Position numbers and translations under genes: made by a program | The notes under the pieces: model-generated | Told to the model about the DNA's origin: nothing | Databases searched by the model: none | The model's input: the letters and a program-made list of their open reading frames with translations, nothing else | DNA from: Thermaurantiacus tibetensis | GTDB lineage: Bacteria; Pseudomonadota; Alphaproteobacteria; Sphingomonadales; Sphingomonadaceae | DNA: 64,000 nucleotides | Direction: 5' to 3' | NCBI RefSeq assembly: GCF_015354055.1 | Contig: NZ_JACHTM010000001.1 | Coordinates: 248,001 to 312,000 of the forward strand | Shown: positions 38,397 to 46,663 of the stretch, piece after piece | How positions within the stretch are numbered: the first letter of the stretch is position 1 | Layout: each line of letters begins with the position of its first letter

Positions 38397-38430
38397 GGCC
38401 CGCCGGGGCGATCCGGCGGGCCTTTCCTTT
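38397..38430 (+). terminator. Intrinsic terminator after the Bax1-I family gene
   Basis: Perfect 10-bp stem GGCCCGCCGG / CCGGCGGGCC with loop GGCGAT, followed directly by TTTCCTTT. Confidence 0.85.
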
Positions 38431-38481
38431 CGGTCCGCCTTGCGGCAAGGCTCCGGCTCGGGGGCGGGAGGAGAGGCAGCC

Positions 38482-38961
38482 TTGGGCGACATCTACCATC
38501 ATCGCGCGCGCACCCTTGACGGCCGCGAGGTCAGCCTCGAGGACTACCGCGGCAAGGTCCTCCTCATCGTCAACACGGCGTCGCGCTGCGGGTTCACGCC
38601 ACAGTTCACCGGGCTCGAGGCGCTCCACCGCCAGTTCGCGGACAAGGGCTTCGCCGTGCTCGGCTTTCCGTGCAACCAGTTCGCCAACCAGGAGCCGCTC
38701 GATGAGGCCGGGATCGCCCGCTTCTGCCAGACGAGCTACCCCGTGAGCTTCCCGATGTTCGCCAAGATCGAGGTGAACGGGCCGGGCACGCACCCGCTCT
38801 GGGCCCAGCTGAAGGAGGAGGCGCCCGGGCTGCTCGGCTCGCGCGCGGTCAAGTGGAACTTCACCAAGTTCCTGGTCAACCGGCAGGGCCAGCCGGTCGA
38901 GCGGTTCGCTCCTACCGTGCGGCCCGAGGACATCGCGCCGAAGATCGCGAAGCTGCTGTAG
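38482..38961 (+). CDS. Glutathione peroxidase family protein
   Basis: Thiol peroxidase reducing H2O2 or organic hydroperoxides; the bacterial cysteine type (BtuE-like) usually relies on thioredoxin. The 159 residues have NTASRCGFTPQ with peroxidatic Cys36 in place of selenocysteine, the GFPCNQFANQEP block, and WNFTKFLVN with the catalytic Trp and Asn. The TTG at 38482 preceded by GGAGGAGAGG gives the normal family length; an upstream in-frame TTG would add a low-complexity Gly/Ser lead. cmk starts 4 bp after its stop. Confidence 0.88.
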   Translation: MGDIYHHRARTLDGREVSLEDYRGKVLLIVNTASRCGFTPQFTGLEALHRQFADKGFAVLGFPCNQFANQEPLDEAGIARFCQTSYPVSFPMFAKIEVNGPGTHPLWAQLKEEAPGLLGSRAVKWNFTKFLVNRQGQPVERFAPTVRPEDIAPKIAKLL

Positions 38962-38965
38962 CCTC

Positions 38966-39604
38966 GTGGGCCTGGTCATCGCCGTCGATGGCCCGGCAGC
39001 TTCGGGCAAGGGGACCATCGCCCGAGCGCTCGCCGAGCGGTTCGGTCTTCCGCATCTCGACACCGGCGCGCTCTACCGGGCGGTGGCGCTCGAGGCGTTG
39101 CGACAGGGCCTTGACCTCGCCGACGGCGCAGCGCTCGGCAGGGCGGCCGCCCAGCTCGACTCGGCGCTCCTTGCCGACCCGGAGCTGCGCACGGCGCATG
39201 TCGCCGAGGCCGCCTCGCGGGTTTCGGCCCATCCGGAGGTGCGTGACGCCCTTCTTGCCTTCCAGCGCGCCTTCGCTGGCCAGCCTTCAGGCGCCGTGCT
39301 CGATGGGCGCGACATCGGCACCGTCATCGCGCCCGAGGCGCCGGTCAAGCTCTTCGTGACGGCCTCGCCAGAGGAGCGCGCGCGGCGGCGCTGGCGCGAA
39401 CTCGGCTGCCCGGGGGGCGAAGCGGGGCTTGCCGAAGTGGAGGCAGGGATCCGCGCCCGCGACGCGCGCGACCGGGACCGCGCAGCGGCCCCGCTCCGGA
39501 TGGCCGACGACGCCATCTTGCTCGACACCACCGGGCTTGATAAGGAGGCCGCCGTTCAGCGGGCCGTCGACCTTGTGGTCGGCCGTCTGAACCCGGCACT
39601 CTGA
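38966..39604 (+). CDS. cmk: Cytidylate kinase
   Basis: Phosphorylates CMP and dCMP. The 212 residues open with the P-loop [16 protein letters not shown], then [31 protein letters not shown] (NMP-binding) and [21 protein letters not shown] near the end, all typical. The start is GTG 38966. In most alphaproteobacteria aroA precedes cmk; here a glutathione peroxidase does. A terminator-like hairpin separates it from rpsA. Confidence 0.94.
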   Translation: MGLVIAVDGPAASGKGTIARALAERFGLPHLDTGALYRAVALEALRQGLDLADGAALGRAAAQLDSALLADPELRTAHVAEAASRVSAHPEVRDALLAFQRAFAGQPSGAVLDGRDIGTVIAPEAPVKLFVTASPEERARRRWRELGCPGGEAGLAEVEAGIRARDARDRDRAAAPLRMADDAILLDTTGLDKEAAVQRAVDLVVGRLNPAL

Positions 39605-39613
39605 CGCCGCGCC

Positions 39614-39644
39614 GGCAGGCAACATGCCTGCCCGCGCCTTTTTT
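39614..39644 (+). terminator. Terminator-like hairpin between cmk and rpsA
   Basis: GGCAGGCA (39614-39621) pairs with TGCCTGCC (39625-39632) across a 3-nt loop. A six-T run follows at 39639-39644 after six bases. It may end the gpx-cmk transcript or attenuate rpsA. Confidence 0.55.
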
Positions 39645-39679
39645 GTGTTGTGGCCGTCGGGTGAGGGCCGGGTTCCGGT

Positions 39680-39714
39680 CTGCGGGCCGGCCGTGCGGGC
39701 AATGGGGCCCGCAG
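39680..39714 (+). other. Hairpin in the rpsA leader
   Basis: CTGCGGGCC (39680-39688) pairs perfectly with GGCCCGCAG (39706-39714) around 17 nt, about 50 nt before the rpsA start. It could take part in S1 autoregulation; no function is shown. Confidence 0.4.
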
Positions 39715-39766
39715 GGCCGAAGAGACCGCCGGACCCAACCGGCCGGCAGGCAAGGAAAGGCAGTTG

Positions 39767-41452
39767 ATGGCAACCATGGCAATGCCCAGCCGCGAGGATT
39801 TCGCGGCGCTTCTCGACCAGTCGCTCGGGAACAGCCGGTCGTTCGAGGGCCGGGTGGTGAAGGGCCGGGTGACCGCGATCGAGAACGACCTCGTCGTGAT
39901 CGACGTGGGGCTGAAGTCCGAAGGGCGGGTGCCGCTGCGCGAGTTCACGGGGCCGGGGGGTGCTGTCGAGGTTGCCGTTGGCGACGAGGTCGACGTCTAC
40001 GTCGACCGGGTGGAGAATGCGCTGGGCGAGGCCGTCCTCTCGCGCGACCGCGCCCGCCGCGAGGCCGCCTGGGACCGGCTCGAGCGCCAGTTCGCGGCCG
40101 GCGAGCGAGTCGAGGGCACCATCTTCGGCCGGGTCAAGGGCGGGTTCACCGTCGACCTCGGCGGCGTCGTCGCCTTCCTTCCCGGAAGCCAGGTGGACAT
40201 CCGGCCGGTGCGCGACGTCGGGCCCCTCATGGGCATTCCGCAGCCCTTCCAGATCCTCAAGATGGACCGCAAGCGGGGCAACATCGTCGTCTCGCGGCGC
40301 GCGATTCTCGAGGAGAGCCGCGCCGAGGCCCGTTCCGGCCTCATCCAGTCTTTGACCGAAGGCCAGATCATCGACGGGGTGGTCAAGAACATCACCGACT
40401 ACGGCGCCTTCGTCGACCTTGGCGGGATCGACGGCCTGCTCCACGTCACCGACATGAGCTACAAGCGGATCCAGCATCCGAGCGAGGTGATCGCGATCGG
40501 CGACACCGTCCGGGTGCAGATCATCCGCATCAACCGCGAGACGCAGCGGATCTCGCTCGGCATGAAGCAGCTCGAGAGCGATCCGTGGGAAGGCGCGGCT
40601 GCCAAGTATCCGGTGGGCGCGAAGATGCGCGGCCGGGTGACCAACATCACCGAATACGGCGCCTTCGTCGAGCTCGAGCCCGGAATCGAGGGCCTCGTCC
40701 ACGTCTCGGAAATGAGCTGGACCAAGAAGAACGTCCACCCGGGCAAGATCGTCTCGACCAGCCAGGAAGTGGACGTGATGGTGCTCGAGGTCGACGCCGA
40801 GAAGCGCCGCATCTCGCTCGGCATCAAGCAGGCCACCCGCAACCCGTGGGAGAAGTTCGCCGAGGATCACCCCGTGGGCACGCTGGTCGAGGGCGAGGTC
40901 AAGAACGCGACCGAGTTCGGTCTGTTCATCGGCCTCGACGGCGATGTCGACGGCATGGTCCACATGTCGGACATCGCCTGGGGCATGACCGGCGAGGCCG
41001 CCCTCTCCCTCTACCGCAAGGGCGACCGGGTGACCGCGCGCGTGCTCGAGGTCGATGTCGACCGCGAGCGCATCTCGCTCGGCATCAAGCAGGCTGCGGA
41101 GGGCGGCGCGAAGGAACTGCGCAAGAACGAGATCGTGACCGTGACCGTCCGCGAGGTGAAGGACGGCGGGCTCGAGGTGCAGGTCGGCGAGGATGGCCCG
41201 ACCGGGTTCATCAAGCGCTCGGACCTCTCGCGCGACCGCGACGAGCAGCGGCCGGAACGCTACCAGGTGGGCCAGAAGCTCGACGCCATGGTGATCGGCT
41301 TCGAGCGCGGCCGGCGGCCGACCTTCTCGGTGAAGGCGATGCAGATCGCCGAGGAGAAGCAGCAGGTGGCGCAGTACGGCTCGTCGGACTCCGGGGCATC
41401 GCTCGGCGACATCCTCGGCGCCGCGCTCAACCGGGCGCGCGAGAACGGCTGA
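39767..41452 (+). CDS. rpsA: 30S ribosomal protein S1
   Basis: RNA-binding ribosomal protein that recruits mRNAs to the small subunit. The 561 residues contain six S1 repeats; recurring elements are [47 protein letters not shown] and [23 protein letters not shown]-type segments, each followed by RISLG(M/I)KQ. ATG 39767 is preferred to the TTG just upstream because AAGGAAAGG is well placed for it. ihfB follows after 119 bp, the common order. Confidence 0.96.
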   Translation: MATMAMPSREDFAALLDQSLGNSRSFEGRVVKGRVTAIENDLVVIDVGLKSEGRVPLREFTGPGGAVEVAVGDEVDVYVDRVENALGEAVLSRDRARREAAWDRLERQFAAGERVEGTIFGRVKGGFTVDLGGVVAFLPGSQVDIRPVRDVGPLMGIPQPFQILKMDRKRGNIVVSRRAILEESRAEARSGLIQSLTEGQIIDGVVKNITDYGAFVDLGGIDGLLHVTDMSYKRIQHPSEVIAIGDTVRVQIIRINRETQRISLGMKQLESDPWEGAAAKYPVGAKMRGRVTNITEYGAFVELEPGIEGLVHVSEMSWTKKNVHPGKIVSTSQEVDVMVLEVDAEKRRISLGIKQATRNPWEKFAEDHPVGTLVEGEVKNATEFGLFIGLDGDVDGMVHMSDIAWGMTGEAALSLYRKGDRVTARVLEVDVDRERISLGIKQAAEGGAKELRKNEIVTVTVREVKDGGLEVQVGEDGPTGFIKRSDLSRDRDEQRPERYQVGQKLDAMVIGFERGRRPTFSVKAMQIAEEKQQVAQYGSSDSGASLGDILGAALNRARENG

Positions 41453-41491
41453 CCGGCGCGGCCGGAACCCGTGTCGGAGGGCGGCCGGCGC

Positions 41492-41520
41492 TTGACCGTC
41501 CGGGTGATGCGGGCCATGGA
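41492..41520 (+). promoter_or_regulatory. Candidate promoter of ihfB
   Basis: TTGACC at 41492-41497, 17 bp, CATGGA at 41515-41520. The same -10 variant precedes the S9 oligopeptidase gene. Confidence 0.35.
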
Positions 41521-41571
41521 CTGCGGATGCGAAACGCGGCAGGATGGCTGCGACGCGGGGAGGGCTGGCGC

Positions 41572-41856
41572 GTGATCCGATCCGAGCTCATCCAGAAGAT
41601 TGCCGACCTCAATCCGCACCTGACCCTCAAGGACGCCGAGCGGGTGGTCGCGACGGTGCTCGATTCCATCGCCGAGACGCTTGCGGCCGGCGGCCGTGTC
41701 GAGCTGCGCGGCTTCGGCGCCTTCTCGACCCGGGCGCGGGAGTCGCGGACCGGCCGAAACCCGCGCACCGGCGTTCCGGTGGCGGTGGAGGCAAAGCGCG
41801 TGCCGCACTTCAAGCCGGGCAAGGAGCTGCGCGAGCGGCTGAACGCCAAGGGCTGA
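41572..41856 (+). CDS. ihfB: Integration host factor subunit beta
   Basis: DNA-bending protein of the HU/IHF family, forming a heterodimer with IhfA. The 94 residues have [25 protein letters not shown] and the DNA-arm motif [27 protein letters not shown] (residues near 45-70), with [11 protein letters not shown] at the end. GTG 41572 is chosen because it gives the family N-terminus and GGGGAGGG lies nine bases upstream; an in-frame ATG 15 codons earlier adds a non-homologous lead. IHF would be the expected co-activator for the sigma-54 promoter found near 56.7 kb. Confidence 0.92.
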   Translation: MIRSELIQKIADLNPHLTLKDAERVVATVLDSIAETLAAGGRVELRGFGAFSTRARESRTGRNPRTGVPVAVEAKRVPHFKPGKELRERLNAKG

Positions 41857-41952
41857 CAGCCACGCCGGGGGGAAGGCGCGGGGGGGCGTCGCGGGCCGGC
41901 GGGCGGCAGGGCCAGTCGATGCCGCCAGAGACGTCGCCGGGCGTGGCGGGAG

Positions 41953-42043
41953 GCGGGCGTGGCGGAACTGGCAGACGCAGCGGACTTAAAATCCGCTTGT
42001 CCAGATGAGGACAGTGCGGGTTCGAACCCCGCCGCCCGCACCA
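41953..42043 (+). tRNA. tRNA-Leu (anticodon TAA)
   Basis: Acceptor arms GCGGGCG (41953-41959) and CGCCCGC (42033-42039) pair fully; discriminator A and an encoded CCA end at 42043. The anticodon stem-loop reads GCGGA CTTAAAA TCCGC, giving TAA. The long variable arm (TGTCCAGATGAGGACA) marks it as a class II leucine tRNA, and GGTTCGAACCC forms the T arm. Confidence 0.97.
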
Positions 42044-42082
42044 TCCGACACGCTCCTGACACCTCGCGCGGTCGGTCCCCGC

Positions 42083-42111
42083 TGGCGCGCGCCCGAGGGC
42101 GGCGCTAGCGG
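42083..42111 (+). promoter_or_regulatory. Candidate promoter of terC (near-leaderless)
   Basis: TGGCGC at 42083-42088, 17 bp, TAGCGG at 42106-42111, then eight bases to ATG 42120. GAAGGG lies in those eight bases, so a short leader cannot be excluded. No manganese riboswitch fits in the 76 bp after the tRNA. Confidence 0.4.
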
Positions 42112-42119
42112 AAGGGCGA

Positions 42120-42758
42120 ATGGACCCCGCGTTCCTTGCCGACCCAGCAGCGCTGCGGGCGCTTGCGCTCGTCATCCTGATCGACATCGCGCTTGCCGGC
42201 GATAATGCGGTCGTGGTCGGGGCGCTGGCAGCCGGGCTCCCGCCGGAGCAGCGGCGCCGGGTCATCATGCTGGGCGTTGCCGCGGCCCTGGTGCTTCGCA
42301 TCGGCTTCGCCCTTGTCGTCAACCAGCTGCTCGATGTGATCGGGGTCAGGCTGGCAGGCGGCCTGCTGCTGCTGTGGGTGACGTGGAAGATGTACCGCGA
42401 ACTCCGGCCCGACACGCGCGTGGTCCTCGAGAGCGGCGTGGTGGTGCATGATGCGCCGCCTGCTCCGAAGAGCTTCTGGGGCGCGGCCTGGGCGGTGGCG
42501 CTCGCCGACGTGTCGATGAGCCTCGACAACGTGCTCGCGGTTGCCTCCGCCGCACGCGACCACCCCGAGGTGATGGCCATCGGCATCGCGCTGGCCGTTA
42601 TCCTGATGGGCGTGGCCGCCAACCTCATCGCGAAGCTCATGGAGCGCCATCGCTGGGTGGGCTGGCTTGGCGTTCTCGTGGTGCTCTATGTCGCCCTCAG
42701 GATGGTCTGGGAGGGCGGGCTCGAGGTGGTGCCACTCGTCGAAACGCTCGGCGCCTGA
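42120..42758 (+). CDS. TerC family integral membrane protein
   Basis: Multi-helix membrane protein of the TerC/YjbE family. Members export manganese, in some cases to metalate exported proteins; older names come from tellurium resistance. The 212 residues have the paired acidic motifs of the family, ALAGDNAVVVG near residue 25 and DVSMSLDNVLAV near 133, which would coordinate the metal. Seven hydrophobic segments are visible. The substrate is inferred from family, not shown. It converges with the quinone oxidoreductase gene. Confidence 0.85.
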   Translation: MDPAFLADPAALRALALVILIDIALAGDNAVVVGALAAGLPPEQRRRVIMLGVAAALVLRIGFALVVNQLLDVIGVRLAGGLLLLWVTWKMYRELRPDTRVVLESGVVVHDAPPAPKSFWGAAWAVALADVSMSLDNVLAVASAARDHPEVMAIGIALAVILMGVAANLIAKLMERHRWVGWLGVLVVLYVALRMVWEGGLEVVPLVETLGA

Positions 42759-42771
42759 GCCCGCGCGCGCC

Positions 42772-43737
42772 TCAGGGCAGCAGCAGCGACGAGCCGGTCG
42801 TTGCCCGGGACTCAAGGTCCCGGTGGCACTGCGCGGCCTCGGCCAGCGGGTAGCGCCGCCCGGCCGCGACCGCGAGCTTCGGCCACATGGCGAAGACCCG
42901 GGCGGTGCCCAGCGCGAAGTCCTCGGGCGTCGCGTAATAGTCGAAGAGGGTGGGCCGCGTGGTGAAGAGCGAACCCTTTGCGGCCAGGATCCCGAAGTCG
43001 ACCGGCCCGACCTTGCCCGACGCGTTGCCGAAGCTCACCAGAAGCCCCCGCCGGCGCAGGCTGTCGAGCGCGGCGTCGAACGTCGCCTTGCCAACTCCGT
43101 CGAACACCACGTCAGCACCGCGCCCGCCGGTCAGCTCCTTCACGCGCGCCGGCATGTCGGCATAGCCGAGGAGATGATGCGCGCCGGCGGCCGCGGCCAT
43201 TGCCCCCTTCTCCGGGCTGCTGGTGACGGCAATCACCGTTGCGCCGACCTCGGCGAGCCAGCGGCAGAGGAGGAGACCCATGCCGCCCGCTGCCGCCGTC
43301 ACCACGACGGCGTCTCCCGGCTGGACCTTCGCACAGCGCTCCACCAGAAACTCGGTGGTGCACGCCTTCAGCCAGCCGGCGGCGGCTTCCTCGTCGCCGA
43401 TGGCGTCCGGCAGCTTCACCAGCCAGCGGGCCTCGAGGGTGCGCGCGTCGCAGTAGGCGCCGGGCGAGGAGCAGAAATAGACGACCCGATCGCCCGGCGC
43501 CACATGGGTGACACCCGCGCCCACCGCCTCCACCACGCCCGCCGCCTCCACGCCGGGCACGCACGGCAGGGCCGCCGGGTAAACTCCGCTGCGGTGGTAG
43601 GTGTCGATGAAGTTCACGCCGATCGCGCGGTGGCGCACCAGCGCCTCGCCGGGCCCGGGGGGCGGCACCGCGAGCCGGACCTCCTCGAGGACCTCCGGCC
43701 CGCCGGTTCTCGCGAACTGGATTGCGCGCGTGTCCAT
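42772..43737 (-). CDS. Quinone oxidoreductase / zinc-independent alcohol dehydrogenase family
   Basis: NADPH-dependent quinone reductase of the MDR superfamily (Qor, zeta-crystallin type). The 321 residues have the GroES-like N-terminal part (RHRAIGVNFIDTYHRSGVYP), GVEAAGVVEAVGAGV, and the nucleotide-binding AAAGGMGLLLCRWL near residue 150. No structural or catalytic zinc cysteines are present. GGAG lies upstream of ATG 43737. It is divergent from the GMC oxidoreductase gene, and the shared gap contains a perfect palindrome. Physiological substrate unknown. Confidence 0.88.
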   Translation of the reverse strand: MDTRAIQFARTGGPEVLEEVRLAVPPPGPGEALVRHRAIGVNFIDTYHRSGVYPAALPCVPGVEAAGVVEAVGAGVTHVAPGDRVVYFCSSPGAYCDARTLEARWLVKLPDAIGDEEAAAGWLKACTTEFLVERCAKVQPGDAVVVTAAAGGMGLLLCRWLAEVGATVIAVTSSPEKGAMAAAAGAHHLLGYADMPARVKELTGGRGADVVFDGVGKATFDAALDSLRRRGLLVSFGNASGKVGPVDFGILAAKGSLFTTRPTLFDYYATPEDFALGTARVFAMWPKLAVAAGRRYPLAEAAQCHRDLESRATTGSSLLLP

Positions 43738-43776
43738 GGCCCCGCTCCGTTTCCTGCCTTCGGCCTTCCTCTGCGA

Positions 43777-43799
43777 GGCTTGCCTCGCCGAGGCAAGCC
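43777..43799. promoter_or_regulatory. Perfect palindrome, candidate operator
   Basis: GGCTTGCCTC (43777-43786) and GAGGCAAGCC (43790-43799) flank a GCC centre. On the + strand it covers TTGCCT (43780-43785), the apparent -35, and precedes a -10-like TAGGAC at 43802-43807, ahead of the GMC oxidoreductase gene. This is the position expected for a repressor site in a divergent promoter region. It could instead act as an RNA hairpin for the minus-strand leader. Confidence 0.5.
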
Positions 43800-43826
43800 G
43801 GTAGGACGGCTGCGGGAGGAGTTTAC

Positions 43827-45443
43827 ATGGATCCTTGCGACTTCCTGATCGTCGGCGCCGGCTCGGCAGGGTGTGCGCTTGCCGCGCGCCTGTCGGAGGA
43901 CCCGGGCACGCGCGTGACGCTTATCGAGGCCGGCGGCAGCGACCGCTCGATGCTCATCAACATGCCGGCCGGGATCGCCCAGATCCTGCCGCCCGAGCAC
44001 AGGTCCGAGTTCAACTGGGGCTACTGGACGGTGCCGCAGCGCCATCTCGACGGGCGCCGCCTGTTCTGGCCGCGCGGCCGCGCGCTCGGCGGCTCGTCGG
44101 CGATCAACGGCATGGTCTATATCCGCGGCCACGCCTCAGACTACGACCGCTGGGCGCAGCTCGGCTGCACCGGCTGGGGCTGGGCGGACGTGCTCCCCTT
44201 CTTCCGCGCTGCCGAGGACAGCGACCGCGGCGCCTCCGAATGGCATGGCACCGGCGGCCCGCTTGCGGTGACCCGGCGGATGCTGCCGCACCCGCTCAAC
44301 CACGCCTTCATCGCCGCCGCGATCGAGGCCGGCATTCCGCCGAACGACGACTTCAACGGCCCCCGGCTCGAGGGTGCGGGAAGCTATGATTCGACCATCC
44401 GCAACGGTCAGCGCTGCTCGGCGGCGCGCGCCTACCTCACGCCCGCGGTGCGCCGGCGGCCCAACCTTGCCATCCTGACCGGAGCGCTCGCCGAGCGGGT
44501 GCTGTTCGATGGCCGGCGCGCGACGGGGGTGCGGGTGCGCCTGCCGGACGGCGCGCGCGACATTCCGGCGCGGCGCGTGATCCTGGCCGGCGGGGCAGTC
44601 AACTCGCCGCAGCTCCTCATGCTCTCCGGCGTGGGACCCGCCGCCCATCTCGCGGCACTCGGCATTCCCGTGGTCGCCGACCGGCGCGACGTGGGCGCGA
44701 ACCTCCAGGACCATCTGGACGTCATCGTCCAGTGGCGGTGCCGCGAGCCCATCACCTTGAACGGCAATGCCAATCCGGTCACGAAGATCGTCTCGGCGCT
44801 GAAGTGGATCGTCGCCAAGTCGGGGAATGCCAGCTACATGCCGACCGCGGCGGGCGCCTTCGTCGCGACCCGCGAGGGCCTCGCCGCGCCCGACATCCAG
44901 ATGCACTTCATGCCGGTGATGGGGAATCCGCATGGTGTTGGCGGGGTGCAGCCGGAGCATGGTTACCAGGTGCACGTATGCCAGCTGCGGCCCGAGAGCC
45001 GCGGCACCATCCGCCTTGCCTCGGCCGACCCGGCTGCGCACCCCTTGATCGACCCCAACTATCTCGACGCGCCGGAGGATCTGCGCACGCTTCTCGCAGG
45101 CATCGACATCGCCCGGACGATCGGGCGCCAGCCTGCGCTTGCCCGCTACAATGCCGGCGAGGCCTGGCCGGGCGAGGGGGTGGAGGGCGACGCGCTGGTC
45201 GCGAAAGTCCGCGCCTGGGCGGAGACCATCTATCACCCGGTCGGCACCTGCCGGATGGGGGCGGACCCCGATGCCGTCTGCACGCCCGCGCTCCACGTCA
45301 ACGGCGTCGAGGGCCTGATGGTGGTTGACGCGTCGATCATGCCGACGCTGGTCTCCGGCAACACCAACGCGCCCACCATCATGATTGCCGAGAAGACGGC
45401 GGCCGCCATCCGGGCCGAGCGGCTGCTGCGGGCGGCGGCATGA
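43827..45443 (+). CDS. GMC family FAD-dependent oxidoreductase (choline/alcohol dehydrogenase type)
   Basis: Flavoprotein of the glucose-methanol-choline family that oxidises an alcohol to an aldehyde or acid. The 538 residues carry the dinucleotide fold DFLIVGAGSAGCALAARLSE, the GMC signature 1 region (RGRALGGSSAINGMVYIRG), signature 2 (GGAVNSPQLLMLSGVGP), and the C-terminal YHPVGTCRMG with the catalytic His, followed by the late NTNAPTIMIAEK. It resembles BetA and AlkJ, but choline genes are not nearby. GGGAGGA precedes ATG 43827. The stop overlaps the epoxide hydrolase start. Confidence 0.9.
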   Translation: MDPCDFLIVGAGSAGCALAARLSEDPGTRVTLIEAGGSDRSMLINMPAGIAQILPPEHRSEFNWGYWTVPQRHLDGRRLFWPRGRALGGSSAINGMVYIRGHASDYDRWAQLGCTGWGWADVLPFFRAAEDSDRGASEWHGTGGPLAVTRRMLPHPLNHAFIAAAIEAGIPPNDDFNGPRLEGAGSYDSTIRNGQRCSAARAYLTPAVRRRPNLAILTGALAERVLFDGRRATGVRVRLPDGARDIPARRVILAGGAVNSPQLLMLSGVGPAAHLAALGIPVVADRRDVGANLQDHLDVIVQWRCREPITLNGNANPVTKIVSALKWIVAKSGNASYMPTAAGAFVATREGLAAPDIQMHFMPVMGNPHGVGGVQPEHGYQVHVCQLRPESRGTIRLASADPAAHPLIDPNYLDAPEDLRTLLAGIDIARTIGRQPALARYNAGEAWPGEGVEGDALVAKVRAWAETIYHPVGTCRMGADPDAVCTPALHVNGVEGLMVVDASIMPTLVSGNTNAPTIMIAEKTAAAIRAERLLRAAA

Positions 45444-46570
45444 CGCCGTTTGCGATCCCGGTGAACGAGGCGGAGGCGGCGTGGGTCCGCGCGCGCGTCG
45501 AGGCGTGGCGCCCCTTTCCGGAGCCGGAGGGCCATGGGTGGGAGCATGGCGCGAACATGGCCTACATGGCGCGCCTGCGCGACCACTGGCTCCACCGCTT
45601 CGACTGGCCCGCGGCCGTCGCCCATCTCAATCGCCTGCCGCAGCTGCGCGTGCCGCTCGAAGGCGCCCCCACGCTTCACTGCGTCCATCTGCGCTCATCG
45701 CGGGCCGATGCCATCCCGCTCCTGATTGCCCATGGCTGGCCCGGCAGCATCCTCGAGTTCGACGCGCTCTACGAGCGGCTGGCAGAGCCGGAAGACCCGG
45801 CGGCGCCCGCGTTCCATGTGGTGGCCCCCTCGCTTCCCGGCTACGCCTGGTCCGACGCGCCGCCGGCCCCCATCGGTCCGCGCGCGGTTGCCGGCCTCTA
45901 CGACCGGCTGATGGCGGCGCTGGGCTACGAGCGCTACCTCTACCAGGGCGGGGACTGGGGGTCGGTCATCGGCGGCTGGCTGGGGCTCGATTCGCCCCGC
46001 CTCATCGGCCTCCACCTCAACGGCTATGGCCTGCGCGCCGCCGACATGGCGGCCCGGACGGACGAGGAGCGCGAATGGCTGCGCTGGGCGCGGACCATCC
46101 GTGCGACCGAGACCGGCTATCTCCAGCTCCAGGCGACGAAGCCGCAGAGCCTCGGCTTTGCCATGATGGACAGCCCCATGGGTGTGGCTGCCTGGCTCGC
46201 CGAGAAATACTGCGGCTGGTCGGACAGGCGCGGCACCATCGTCGAGCCGCCGTTCCCGCTCGACACGCTGCTTGCCACCATCATGATCTACCTCACGACA
46301 CGGAGCTTCGCGACCGCGACCTGGCTCTACCGCGGCATGTTCCTCGAGGGCGGCTTCACGATCCCCGAAGGCCGGCGGATCGAGGTGCCGACCGGGGTTG
46401 CCGCCTTCCCGCGCGATCTCCTCGCCTTTCCGCCGCGCACGATGGTCGAGCGCGGCTACCACGTGGTCCACTGGACCGACATGCCGCGCGGCGGCCATTT
46501 CGCTGGCCTCGAGGAGCCGGACCTGCTGCTCGCCGACCTGCGCGCCTTCGCCCGCCGTCTCGGAGTCTGA
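45440..46570 (+). CDS. Epoxide hydrolase (EHN-domain alpha/beta hydrolase)
   Basis: Opens epoxides to diols via an aspartyl ester. The 376 residues have the EHN-type N-terminal region (residues 1-90), the oxyanion motif HGWPGS (98-103), the nucleophile Asp172 in QGGDWGS and the base His in RGGHFAG near residue 358. The architecture is that of microsomal-type enzymes. Its ATG overlaps the GMC gene stop, so both are translationally coupled and probably act in one pathway. The stop TGA is in the same frame as the EamA protein downstream. Confidence 0.9.
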   Translation: MTPFAIPVNEAEAAWVRARVEAWRPFPEPEGHGWEHGANMAYMARLRDHWLHRFDWPAAVAHLNRLPQLRVPLEGAPTLHCVHLRSSRADAIPLLIAHGWPGSILEFDALYERLAEPEDPAAPAFHVVAPSLPGYAWSDAPPAPIGPRAVAGLYDRLMAALGYERYLYQGGDWGSVIGGWLGLDSPRLIGLHLNGYGLRAADMAARTDEEREWLRWARTIRATETGYLQLQATKPQSLGFAMMDSPMGVAAWLAEKYCGWSDRRGTIVEPPFPLDTLLATIMIYLTTRSFATATWLYRGMFLEGGFTIPEGRRIEVPTGVAAFPRDLLAFPPRTMVERGYHVVHWTDMPRGGHFAGLEEPDLLLADLRAFARRLGV

Positions 46571-46663
46571 GCCGTCGCCTGCGCGCCTCGCGTCAAGCCG
46601 GCGGCGTGGCCGCTTGCGGCCCTCCTCCTCGGCTCGACCCTGCTTGCCTTCGGGCCGCTTCTC

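Noticed and set aside
42044-42119. A manganese (yybP-ykoY) riboswitch before terC
   Set aside because: Only 76 bp separate the tRNA from terC, and no matching conserved loops are visible.
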